Positions 31,682 to 42,500 of a stretch of DNA of 64,000 nt are shown here, in pieces; within the stretch, counting starts at the first letter, position 1; every line of letters begins with the position of its first letter. Below the pieces are notes generated by a model, which did no database searches, was not told the DNA's origin, and saw only the letters and a program-made list of their open reading frames with translations. The translations under genes were made by a program, and so were the position numbers. The stretch covers positions 1,116,001 through 1,180,000 of the forward strand of contig JBLDXI010000024.1 of assembly GCA_047495785.1 (NCBI GenBank), in the 5' to 3' direction. Source of the stretch: Lepidodermella squamata (Eukaryota > Gastrotricha).

Positions 31682-32386
31682 CATTCCTAATTCCTAATCT
31701 GTATCACCCTTATCGTATTTTATTATTTACTGCATGTAGGTACCCTCGAACTTTTGTTAAACCTTGTTTGAGTCATCTTGTAATTTCATTTATTGTAATT
31801 AATTAGCTTCACTGAAAATGGCTAGTAAAAAGCATGTCAGGATTATGATGCATCACGTAGAGGTCTACAATCCCGTGAGGTCACCTATAAATTGCTAGCA
31901 TGAGAAGAATATGAATATGAGAAGAATATGACGTGGCGTAGCTTTACGGGATAAAAGTTCTGAGGCTGATTAATTTATATTTTTCCAAATAATTTGTCAC
32001 TGATAAATACTGAAGAAGCTTTCGTTGTTAATAAACACAAAACAATAACCCTATGATTCGAGCCGGAATCCTGAATTGAAATAACTATCGCCGCTCTCTT
32101 GATTCAGTCAATAAAGCCCGGTACATTATTCGGCGTAAAATCTAGGAAAATTCGCTACTCCGCAATCAGCAATCGAAAAGCCCGAATTTGATGCAGTTTG
32201 ACATAAGCTATTACACCACGAGCTTCGAAGTTGATAGTTGATAAAAATATTAAGGCTTAATTAAATAAATAATGGAAGTAGTCATCTTTCAGCTGCTACG
32301 ACGCATCAGCTGAAAAAGCTTATATTTGTAAATTCCGCCGGAGTTTATAGCAGTATTAATGAATTCAGTTATTAGCAATAAGCGAG
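31682..32386 (+). other. 3' flank of receptor copy 2 plus remnant of glutamate receptor tail
   Basis: The part from about 31815 to 32040 matches the 3' flank of receptor copy 1, with AATAAA at 32030-32035. From about 32218 the sequence matches the last coding bases and 3' flank of glutamate receptor copy 2 (GAGCTTCGAAGTTGAT and CATCTTTCAGC blocks), leading into the LEA-like gene. So this is a duplication junction rather than plain intergenic DNA. Confidence 0.6.
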
Positions 32387-32902
32387 ATGTCGGAAGCATT
32401 ATTAGAGAAAGCAAATTCAGCAAAGGATGCTATAGCAGAGAAGGCTAGCTCAGCTAAGGAGGCTATATCGGAAAAAGCAAGCTCGGCAAAAGACTCGCTT
32501 GCTGAAAAAGCAAGTTCGGCAAAGGACGCCATTGCAGACGCAGCCAAGGAAGCAGGCAAGAAGGTCGGTAAACATGCTGGTCAGGCGAAGAACATCGTTC
32601 ACAAGGACGCTCTGGTGCTGACTGAGACCATCAGCGACGCTTGGAAGGCGACGAAAGCTAACTTCAATGAGTCATCAGTTGCTCGTCTCAAGTTCTACGC
32701 TGGTTTCGTTGTTCTGCTGCTGAATATCATTGTTTTGGCGCTGAGTTTTGTCGAAGTTCTGCTGTTTGAATTTTCCATCATCAAGCTTACAATGGCGATT
32801 TTGAGCTGTGCTGCTTTGACCATTGTTACTCTGATGACTCTGCTTCCGCTTTACTTCAACAAAGGGAAGGCTACGGAAACCACGGAACTCCTTGAAGGAT
32901 GA
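32387..32902 (+). CDS. LEA-like repeat protein with two membrane segments
   Basis: Single exon, 171 aa. Residues about 4-69 form six 11-residue repeats of the type EKASSAKDAIA, the amphipathic-helix pattern of group 3 LEA proteins. A linker (TISDAWKATKANFNESS) is followed by two hydrophobic segments (about 101-124 and 130-155) and a short polar tail. The linker and hairpin are clearly related to the two genes at 34188 and 34913, which lack the 11-mer repeats. LEA-type helices protect membranes or proteins during water stress (family knowledge). Tethering one to a membrane hairpin is unusual, and the role is inference. AATAAA lies at 33092-33097. A dead copy lies at 18500-18890. Confidence 0.75.
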   Translation: MSEALLEKANSAKDAIAEKASSAKEAISEKASSAKDSLAEKASSAKDAIADAAKEAGKKVGKHAGQAKNIVHKDALVLTETISDAWKATKANFNESSVARLKFYAGFVVLLLNIIVLALSFVEVLLFEFSIIKLTMAILSCAALTIVTLMTLLPLYFNKGKATETTELLEG

Positions 32903-33267
32903 TGGCATGCCTTCCTGAGCAATCAAGTCGTAAAAAAAATTCGTTAAGCCCTGATATTAAGTCTCTACCCCTTTTCAAGCTCTAATTGTCGCAGTGAAAT
33001 TTTGTTGTGCCTATTTGATTGCAATCTCATATAAATTCAGATGTGACGATCTCGGAAACATGTGCAGCAACTCTCTCATAGATGTAGTTGAAATAAAATA
33101 TACTGACCAATGATAAGTTTTAATTATTTTGTTTTTCAAAACCTTCCGGACACGTTTCTTCACGGAATTATCTGTCAATGACAAGACGAGAAGGCCAAGT
33201 TAACGTGTTCCTTACAGCTTCCTTTAAATTGCCGAATCTTCATGGAATGCCTAACTTGAAATGTTAC

Positions 33268-33442
33268 AAAGCTGAGAGTAGTTTTGGTGGTAAAGCAAAA
33301 TATATTCACATTAGAAAGGATTCAGCGCGTATATATATATATATATATCTATATACTAATAGAGCCACTGAAAAAATTACTCGCTGAGTCTTTTCTAATA
33401 TTAATACATTTCGCTTTACCATCAAGACTAACTCTCAGCTTT
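33268..33442. repeat. Foldback repeat with (TA)n loop
   Basis: 33268-33327 and 33382-33442 are imperfect inverted copies of about 60 bp, sharing AAAGCTGAGAGT/ACTCTCAGCTTT and CATTAGAAA..GATTCAGCG-type ends. The loop of about 54 bp contains a TATATA run. A third copy of the end sequence (ACTCGCTGAATCGTTTCTAAT) occurs at about 33620, beyond the tRNA-like segment, so the unit may be nested or composite. Confidence 0.6.
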
Positions 33443-33518
33443 ACTAATCTCCTCAGAAGGAAACTTCTGACAGTACTACCATCAACGCTTCTCAGAGCAA
33501 GGAACCCATAAAATCGTC

Positions 33519-33588
33519 GTGGCGCGGTGGCACAGTGGTGAAAACGCACCCGGTCAGAGGATCCGCGATCGATCCCTAGCACCGCCAC
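33519..33588 (+). mobile_element. tRNA-like segment (SINE head or tRNA pseudogene)
   Basis: This has a box A (TGGCACAGTGG, 33528-33538), a box B-like motif (GATCGATCC, 33567-33575), a length of 70 bp, and a GTGGCG/CGCCAC acceptor-like pairing between its ends. The T-arm stem does not pair and the acceptor has one mismatch, so it is not a functional tRNA. It sits inside the repeat cluster, which favours a tRNA-derived short retroelement. Confidence 0.45.
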
Positions 33589-34187
33589 AATATTTTTCAG
33601 TGGTTCCATTGGTATATACTCGCTGAATCGTTTCTAATGTTAAAAATGTACCTTATATAAATAAAATAAATTTTCAGTAGCCTTGGATGTGAAATTCTAT
33701 AACTTCCTTATTAGTTGTTTCTCTGCGGTCAATTTTGGTTCAATAATTGATTACAAAGTGTAAGCGATCAATAATAACGTCGTCAAAAAAAAACACATGG
33801 CCGTAAATTATTGTAAAACACGCAGTACATGACATCACCTTGTAGTATTACAATATCAGCGAGAAAAAATGCATGCATACACATGTGTGAGTGAATGAAT
33901 CACCTATAATATAGGCTTAGCGCTTACCTTTATTACCATTAGCTACGACAAGCTTTACATAATATTATCCTCTCTCGTATATAGAAATGCAGTTTTAGGA
34001 TATATATCTATACGGTTAGATCACAGATGCGTAAGCGGCTAATGTAATTTCAATAAAAAACTGTTTCAAAACCGATTATTGCCATCGTTATGACTCAGAT
34101 AAACAGCTGGGCAAATAATGACATATAAAATCGCTACCTTCGCTGTGATAAATGGACAAATTGCAATTTTAGATTTATAATATTATT

Positions 34188-34610
34188 ATGACAACCGTTT
34201 CAATTTACCCAGACACCCCAGCTCCTCTGCAAAGAAGAAACAGTGTCGCTGATGACATAGAGGAAACTTTCAAGAAAGTCGGCCGCGTCATCGATAAAAC
34301 AGGCGATGAAGTCCAAGAAGAATTCCTTACGCTCGCTCGAAATTTCTCTCAAGCCCTGAAGGCAACATCCGAGGATTGGAAAAAGTCGTCGGTCTGCCGG
34401 TTCAAAATCGTTGCCAGTGCCTTCGTCTTGCTACTCAATTTATCCGTCCTCGGCCTGGCTATCTACGACGTCACGGTTCACTACTCGCCGATTAAATTAA
34501 CACAAATCGTGCTGAACTGCGCTGCTCTGTCGACGGTGACACTGGTTCACGTCATACCGACTTACTTCATGTCGAAACCGGCGGAAGAGTGTAAAACATG
34601 CAAAACTTGA
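34188..34610 (+). CDS. Small two-span membrane protein, paralogue of 32387
   Basis: Single exon, 140 aa, with TATAAAA at 34124 and AATAAA at 34716. The N-terminal half is predicted to be helical and acidic (DDIEETFKKVGRVIDKTGDE). Then comes the family linker NFSQALKATSEDWKKSSV and two hydrophobic segments separated by a short VHYSPIKLT turn. The tail ends in a CKTC motif. It has no LEA repeats. The same linker and hairpin occur at 32387 and 34913. Function unknown. Confidence 0.7.
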   Translation: MTTVSIYPDTPAPLQRRNSVADDIEETFKKVGRVIDKTGDEVQEEFLTLARNFSQALKATSEDWKKSSVCRFKIVASAFVLLLNLSVLGLAIYDVTVHYSPIKLTQIVLNCAALSTVTLVHVIPTYFMSKPAEECKTCKT

Positions 34611-34912
34611 GTCGTTTTGCTACGGCAGCTAATCATCTCTCAGTTTTTCTATATACTAACGCAATGGATGCCAAGGAAAATACTTTCGAAATTTATCATA
34701 TGCGAAGCCTATCAGAATAAAGTCTAAGTTCCACCTTCCACTTGTTATGGAATTTTTTACTATGACTATAACTGTAGGATTGTGTAAATGAAACTACGAG
34801 TTATGTGTAAAAACGTGTGAGGTAAAAAACTATTATTTGCTCACATTTTACGTTTTATAATAAGAGAAATTTTGGAGTGGAGATTTTATTAAACTTTTTC
34901 ATTACATTAATC

Positions 34913-35425
34913 ATGAGCAAAGAGTCGAGCCTGCCCGAGCGAGAGGATTCAACAACTGCATCTAGTCTGCATTGTATCGATCCTAGAGCTGCAATCGAAA
35001 ATGTTACAACCATCCTGGAGGAGTCGAGTCAAGTACTTTTTACCGGGAAACTGGCTAAACTCGAGGCTGTGAAGAAGCTGCAAGAAGCTATGCAGAACCT
35101 CGGCGAAGTTCTGGAGAGGTCTAAAGATGCTACCGAGCTAGAAATGCTGCAGATATCGACCAATTTTTCTCAGGCAATGAAGGCTACGTCTCGAGATTTC
35201 AGGGCATCGTCAGTCACGCGCTTCAAGGTGGTTTGCGCTGCTATCGTGCTATTTCTGCAGATAACAGTCCTAGCAATAGGTATTTACAATGTTACTGTTA
35301 ACTATTCACCTCTAGCCCTTACCACAGTCGTCTTGAACTGTGCTTGTCTTTCTGTGGTTAATATTATGAATATCGTACCAAATTATTTCTTATCCCCTCC
35401 ACCAAAAGAGGAGAAAACAGCTTGA
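34913..35425 (+). CDS. Small two-span membrane protein, paralogue of 34188
   Basis: 170 aa from the ATG at 34913. An in-frame upstream ATG at 34877 would add a hydrophobic 12-residue leader with no match in the paralogues, so I prefer the later start. It has a helical N-terminus with Leu-rich heptads (KLEAVKKLQEAMQNLGEVL), the family linker NFSQAMKATS, and two hydrophobic segments flanking VNYSPLALT. AATAAA lies at 35443-35448. It is clearly closest to the gene at 34188, with which it forms a tandem pair. Function unknown. Confidence 0.7.
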   Translation: MSKESSLPEREDSTTASSLHCIDPRAAIENVTTILEESSQVLFTGKLAKLEAVKKLQEAMQNLGEVLERSKDATELEMLQISTNFSQAMKATSRDFRASSVTRFKVVCAAIVLFLQITVLAIGIYNVTVNYSPLALTTVVLNCACLSVVNIMNIVPNYFLSPPPKEEKTA

Positions 35426-35493
35426 AGCAGCTGATCATTATGAATAAATTGAATAATATGTCGATTTGTTGTTAAAAGCTTCAACCCTTTATT

Positions 35494-35700
35494 CTATATT
35501 GAATGCTCAAGTCTAAGTGCAAATTCCCCGATCAGCCCTAATATGAACATAGTTGATCGGTACTTTTCTCTGATAACCCAGTCTTCGCCTCCGTATTGGT
35601 CATCCTCCATCAAATCGGGTGGATATTTTCGTTCTTTCGGAAATATCCTGCCTATCGAGGCACGCAGCTTCTCGATTAGGCTGAAACCAGGCAAACCGAT
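35494..35700 (-). CDS. Possible 3' exon of an unrecognised minus-strand gene
   Basis: A minus-strand frame ends at 35494 with TAG followed two bases later by AATAAA (35488-35493 on the plus strand), as in genes with very short 3' UTRs. The about 66 residues are evenly mixed and charged, with a DDQYGGEDWVIREKYRS motif. Acceptor-like AG sites lie just upstream near 35680-35705. I could not find convincing upstream exons or identify a family. Confidence 0.35.
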   Translation of the reverse strand: MGLPGFSLIEKLRASIGRIFPKERKYPPDLMEDDQYGGEDWVIREKYRSTMFILGLIGEFALRLEHSI

Positions 35701-36573
35701 TTTAGCCTAAAGCTTCATTCTCTATTCCAGCACGAAGCCACCTATTAGTCGCTGTGTATAATCCTCGGCTGACAACCTCGCGTTGAAGCAGCCATGTTAC
35801 GTGGTTATTGACTCGATGAATGGGATTGCCACGCGCTAGTAGTAGTATCGATTGATGGCGGGCAGCTTGTTGTTGTAAATAACTGACGATGTTGGCGTAT
35901 CGATAATACGAGCAGCAACAAGTTGTTTGAAAAATTCTCAGGAATGCGCGTTCTAAAAAACGGCACTCGAACCGGTATCGGCAGTAACCTCAGAAAATTG
36001 AATATTTGAAACATTTGGCGACGATGAACACCAAACATTATGTCTAAGAACTCGTGTTGACGCACTCGTGCTGTTGACTCGGCTTGAGCCTCGTTTAATC
36101 ACCTCGGCTTCGTCCCGACGATGAAAATAACGTTTGACGGCTATCATCGCAAAACAGTTAAATAAGAAATAAGAATACGTGTTCTGCTTCATCAATGACT
36201 CACGCTTGAGTTCCTTGAGATTTTAGATTATCTGATGTTTGATGTTTCTAATACTGCCATGTATCTGTCTTGTTCTTGCTCGTCATTCAGTTGACAGCTT
36301 TTCGCTATGATGATGAAATTTAGGGTACGCACATTGCTCATTTCTGATCCATCCACGACTCATGGCTGAAAGATTAGGATATCCCTCGTAATTTGAGATT
36401 TTAGATTGCCTGTTTCATTGGTGGCAACTGCGAGCTCTTATTCCATGTCTGATATTTTGCTAGTTCGTTGCCCTCCTTAATTTTACGCCACCCTTGTTGG
36501 CGATTGTTGATATTTTCGATAGCTCTTATTTGAATTTTAGGTTTTCTCATGGCTCACAGCTCATGAGAATTTT
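35701..36573. other. Intergenic, no gene seen
   Basis: Short minus-strand frames near 35805-36195 have no supported structure. They could contain unrecognised 5' exons of the frame ending at 35494. The 3' part should hold the cadherin promoter. Confidence 0.4.
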
Positions 36574-39500
36574 GTGATATTCCGTTGGTCACTTGCAGCA
36601 ATGCTCACGCGCTTCTACGCGTTGGTTGTTTGCCTTCTTCTGCCAGTTAACTTGGTCGCCGAAAATTGGAGACGGCTCGATATCAAGTTAAACGAAACCT
36701 TCCAGGGCAATGTAGAAGTGTTTGGAAGAGGTAAAGATCCGCGTTATTTATACACGATTGCGGATGCGAAGCCCAACGCTCAGCCCTTCAGTCTCAACAA
36801 GTACAGTGGAGCTCTGGTAGTGCTGCCCAAGGGATTCGATTTTGATAAGGGGCCGGAATTCCGCCATTATTATTTGTGGATCAAAGTTACATCTCAATAC
36901 GATAAAACAAGTAATACATGATTTGCTATTGGTATATTACCTGTGGTAATTTAACTGTTGTCTGTCTTAGTGAACGATACTTTCCCAGTCAAAATAGAAG
37001 TTCTGGATGTCAACGATAAACCGCCGGCATTTGTGAATGAGCCTCGCGTGTTGATGGCCAGCATAGCTGCTACTGCTTCCGTGGGTTCCTTTGTTTTCCA
37101 GCTTAATGCAACTGACCCAGATTCCACCGCGATTATCCGCTACTCTCTCACAGATTTCGTTGCTAAAGGTAATTAGAGCTTTTCATTTGCATTACCTGTC
37201 TCAAGTCAATAATTGTTCAGGGAGATTTGTCATCGACCCTTCATCCGGCATCATCCGCCTGGGCCGTGTTGGATCGTTGAGTAGTACCGCGGGAACGCGG
37301 TATGAGTTAGCGGTTGAAGCGAGAGATATCAGGGGAGAAGTTAACAATCCCCAAATCGCGAAATCACGCCTTGTAGTGATTGTTGATCCAGTGAAGCCGC
37401 AGTTCTATGAGCCGATGACGTCCATCAATTTCAACGAAAAGCAACCTGCTAATACACTGTAAGTTTGTTTCTTAAAAATTGTCGTTTAATCAGTTGGTTC
37501 GGCTTATTCAGGGCGTGGACAGTCAGAGCTAAGTCGTTTCAGCAGCAGTTTCTCAGCTACTCTATGACGGGCTCGTCAGCAGCGATGTCCGCTTTCTCTC
37601 TTGATGCTGCAACTGGTGCTGTAAGATGCACGCGTCTTCTAAATTTCGATAACATCAAGGAACCTCGATATTACAACTTCACTGTTTCTGCAACCGAACT
37701 TGGACCACCTGGTTTAATTGCGTCGGCGCCTTTAGTTATCAAATTGGCCGATGTTAACGACCACCCGCCAGTATTTCAGTTATCAGACTTTAATCTCGAG
37801 CCGATCCGTGAGGATGCACTTCTTGATCGAACTCTGTTTACATTCGAGGCTACGGACGCGGATTCTGACGAAAACGGTCAAATTAACTATGAGTTGATTC
37901 CAGTTTTAGACCTGGCTTATAAATTCGGCCATGCGGAAGATTCCGGCAGCTTCACTGTTGTTAAGGAAACTGGAGAGCTAAAGCCAGTGTTACCCCTAGA
38001 TTATGATCGCACCCCGAGCCGGGCTTATTGGTTCCGTGTTTCAGCCTTTAATTTGAATCCGAACAAGTCTCTTTCAACTACCGCCAGAGTTCGAGTTCCT
38101 CTGCTCAACGTCAATGACGAACATCCGGAATTTTTGGTGGACAGCTTGAATGAAGGTTTTGAAACCTATTTGATGGAAGATGCTCCAGCGTCGAAAAATA
38201 TTGTCGTTGGCGTCGTGCGTACCGACGATCCTGATGGTGACAACGTATTTTATGGCATCGTTAATTTCGCAACGATTCCCAGCGCACGTGAGTATTTTTT
38301 ATTAATTTCAGTATTGGGCATAAATATTGGGCAGACTTTATTCCCACATGCCCATGCTTTATGATACATGTGGTAGAAGTGGTAATAGTGATGAAAAGTG
38401 AAAATGATCATAATAATTATTTTTTGTTTAGCTGTGTATAGTTTATTTCCTTTTGCCATCGATCGTGTCAGCGGCGTCATTCGTCAGGTCGGACCGTTGG
38501 CTCCTGGTGTTTCCGCCTACGTGCTCAACGTGTCGGCAGAGGATGACGGCTCGTGTTGCAACCAGCCGTTTAACTCGCGCCACATCAGTTACACCAAATT
38601 CATTATCAATATTCAAGACGTAAATAACAACCGACCGAAACTTGACTGCAGCGCTTGCAACGGAACTACAATCAAAGAGGGCCAGTATGCTAATGAGACT
38701 ATTTGTAAACTGAAAGCCACCGACGGGGATCTTGGCGATAACGGAATGGTTCGGTTTTCGTTACGTGGGAAGGATTTCTTCACCGTTGACCCGGAAACCG
38801 GTTCCGTTTCTGTTGTAAATGCTAATTTGAACCGTGATAAAATGGGCGGTCGTCATTGGATATACCTAACCGGTATTGCCGTAGACAATGGCAAACCTCG
38901 CCTAAGCGATTACTGCACTTTCCAAATAACGGTTTGTGTAAACGAAAAACTGTTTGAACTGTTTGAAATGACCTGAAAAATAATAGATTGAGGACGCAAA
39001 TGATAGCAAGCCGATGCTTGATCTTCCACTTGATTACAATTTTTACGTCGGCAGTCTTTCTCCGGGAACAACAGTCGCAGTTCTGTCTGCGATCGATAAA
39101 GATACCGGACCTAACGGACAGGTAAAGAAAGTATTTCGCATCAGATTTTCTTTATACTGGGTTTTATAGGTCAGCTTCTACGTCGAACCGTCGTCACAAC
39201 TTGCCGATTTCTTCGTGACTGAGTCCAGCCCCGAGCAAAACTCGGGTGTTGTGAAAATTGCAGATGGCGTCGATGAGCTGCAATTGCAGCGCTTGGCTGA
39301 TTCGAAGCGGAAAATTGTTCTTCCACTGATCTTACGCGATCATGGAATGCCGGCGTTGTCAACGAACGTCTCAATTAACATCCAGCTGAGTACTGGCGGT
39401 GAATTGCGACCAGTTTGGGACGAACAGAAAAGCTCAATCGTTCTCGCTATTAACGAAACCACGAAACCTGGATTCACTATTGCGAGTCTTACCGCTGGAG

Positions 39501-42500
39501 TCCCGGGTCACGATGGCAGTATTCGTTATTTGATTCCGACTCGCGACACCAATCCGAACGAATTTTCGAAGAGCATTCCTTTTTCGTACGAAACGGAAAG
39601 TACGGGAAGGAAGTCTGTCCGAATTTACCTCGACAGCCCTATAAACGCCGAAGTCAAAGACCGATACGTGTTTTCAGTCCGAGCAACGGTATGCGATGAT
39701 AAAATATATAATTTTATTTCATATATATTAAAGGCTATCTCAAGAAAATTAAAGTGAACTTTTTCAAGGGATTCTATTAAAGTTATTAAGTATGGAGAAT
39801 ATACCGGGGAACAGTAATGGAACACCCATGAACATCTGGTTGTATGTGTATAAAAATGGTTGCCGTTTTTGTTTACCTCAACAGAGCTCGCCAAGTCAGC
39901 TGTCAATTGACCGCCTAATCAATATCACTATTCTCGACGTGAACGACGAGGTGCCGTTTTTTCTCAACACCGACCCCGACAATAACTGTTACTACGGAAG
40001 TTTCCCGGAAAACCCTCTTAACGTGGGTATCCTGGTGGCAACGGCAAGAGCGGACGATCTTGATACGACAGCCCCTAATAACGTTATCTCGCGCTACGAA
40101 CTGCGCTACACCGATGAAGAGGATGCCGGTCAGTTCCTTGTAACCATAGTATCATCAAGTGAGAAAATCACTTCCGGCTAAACGTGAGAAATGAGATTGA
40201 AAAATCAAATTCAAAGACTAGCTTCCAACTTAACAATCATTAACAATTTTTATACCAAATATTGAACCTTGTAATTTCAATTTCAGGTAAATTCGTCATC
40301 GATCCAAAAACAGGGGAAATCAGAACAAACAGCACTGATTTCGACTTTGAAAGGAAGCAGTTGTACTCAATAGGTATTGTGGCTTTTGATGGCGCTTCAA
40401 GTCCTTTGAATGGCTACACTGGCCCTAATGTCGGCGAAACGTTCCTTCAAATTCAAATTTTGGATGTCAATGACAACCCACCTCAATTTTCGAACAAGAC
40501 CATCGACGGCGTGATTGAGGAGCATGCGCCGCGTGGCACCAAAGTTCTGCAAATTACGGCAATCGACCTTGATCAATGGGATGAATTGCAATACGAAATA
40601 ATGTCAGGCGATCCTCAAGGCGTTTTCATCGTTCGAGGCGACGCAATTCACGTTAATAATCCACTGAAATTGAATGCTGATATGGTCGATGAATACAGTT
40701 TGGTTTACCGTGCATTCGACAACCAATTTTCAGCTTTCATCAATGTAACAATCCGAGTCACGAATATAGTCGATGAGCCGCCGAGTTTTGTTCAGCAGTT
40801 ATACACAACACAGCCTATCGTTGAAAATGACCCTTCTAATCGCTTCTTAGTCAAAGTTGACGCGATGAGCAAGGAAAACTCAACTCTTCGTTTTTCACTA
40901 GCCGGCGATCAGTCCTCTCAGTTTTCGATTGTGAATAACGAAATTTGGTTGTCGAGCCCGCTTGATCATGACATTTTGACTGGTGGCCATCCGAAATACT
41001 TGTTCAATGTCGAAGCTTATGATAACGAGGGAAGGAAGCTAGGCCTTTTCGGTAGTGCTGTGGTCGAAGTCCCAGTTGTCGATATCAATGATAACGCGCC
41101 CGTTTTTCTGCGAGATACCCTTGTCGGCGAGGTGAAAGAGGGTCTCATAGAAGTTCAGACTGTGCTTCGGGTGGTGGCAATCGACGCTGATGCTGGTCGT
41201 AACGCGGAAATAACTTACGGATTAGCCACTCAGCAGAACTCGACAGAATTCGAGTTGGACGAGCGAAGTGGATTACTGCGAACTGTTTTTGGCTCGAAAT
41301 TAGAACGAGCTAATCCACCTAGCCCGATATTGCTGACTGTAGTAGCCAGTGACAGTGGCTCGCCGTCACTTTCTACCACCGAGACACTCACGATAAGTGT
41401 TGTAGATATCAATAACCACTCGCCGAAATGCTCGATTCCAGAGCAGAATATTGAAATGTTTGAAGATGCGTCCTCCGAAATGCCGATCGCTATGGTCGCT
41501 GCGACTGACAACGACGACCCGGATTCGCCGAATGGAATGTTGGATTTTATGCTGGACGAGGAATCTCAGACATTGTTCCTTTTATCAATCAACGAAAATG
41601 TCGGCTATATCTATCCGAAACCTTATGTCGTTGATTACGATCAGTTGAGATTGGAACAAAGCACAAGAGATCCTCGCATCGACCTAGAAATTACTGTCCT
41701 AGATCGAGGATCTCCGGCGATGGCGGTGGCGACTTGTCGAGTTAATGTCACGGTTAGGAATGCTTACGATAACCCACCGCGCTTTTCACCGTCATGGGAC
41801 CAGATTTCCATTCGAGAAAACTTGGCTTTAAGAACCGTGGTATATCAAAATTTCTCGGTAAAAAATGGCGATTCTAGCTCTGGTAAATTCACGTACCGTA
41901 TCGTTGAATCGACGAATCGACGGAGGCAGTTTGACATTTCGCCAGAGTCGCAACATACAAGTCGTCCGGTTCTTACATTAGTCGAGAGGCTTGATCGTGA
42001 GACGGTGCCTGATTATTGGCTTGAAATTCTCGCCATCGACGACCAATCGCCCGAAATGACTGGAACCGCCACGTTGTCCATTGTTTTGATCGATGTCAAT
42101 AACCACCCGCCTCACTTGGCGCCGCTCGATTCACCGGCCATTGTTGCCGAGCGGACTTCGATAAACCCATCACTAGTAATTGCTACTATAAAAGCCGAAG
42201 ACCCTGATACACCGGCCTCAAACGGACACGCATTTGGCTTTGAACTCGACTGTCAATCAGATCCGGCGATTTGCGACAAATTTACGCTGGATTACAATTA
42301 TACTGGATCAACAGCTCGTGTTTATGTAAAAGCCCATGCTGAACAGTTCAATCGAACTATGAAGTCGAGCTATCAACTGCCAATTGTCGTTTGGGACAAC
42401 GCGGTTAGAGGCGGTAAAACGTCTTCATCCTTGTCTTATCGGGATTACTTAACAGTAATAGTCGCCGGAGGTGATTACTACCCACATAAATCTGCTCATA

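Larger units (their letters stand above)
32903..34187. other. Intergenic with foldback repeat, tRNA-like segment and TATA box
   Basis: After the poly(A) signal at 33092 there is a composite repeat region (33268-33655, described separately). A TATAAAA at 34124-34130 sits about 60 bp before the ATG at 34188. No other gene is supported. Confidence 0.5.

Noticed and set aside
32365-32559. Antisense Ala/Ser/Phe-rich repeat frame over the LEA-like gene
   Set aside because: It is the mirror of the 11-residue repeats on the coding strand and has no independent support.
33519-33588. Functional tRNA gene
   Set aside because: Boxes A and B are present, but the T-arm cannot pair and the acceptor is imperfect.
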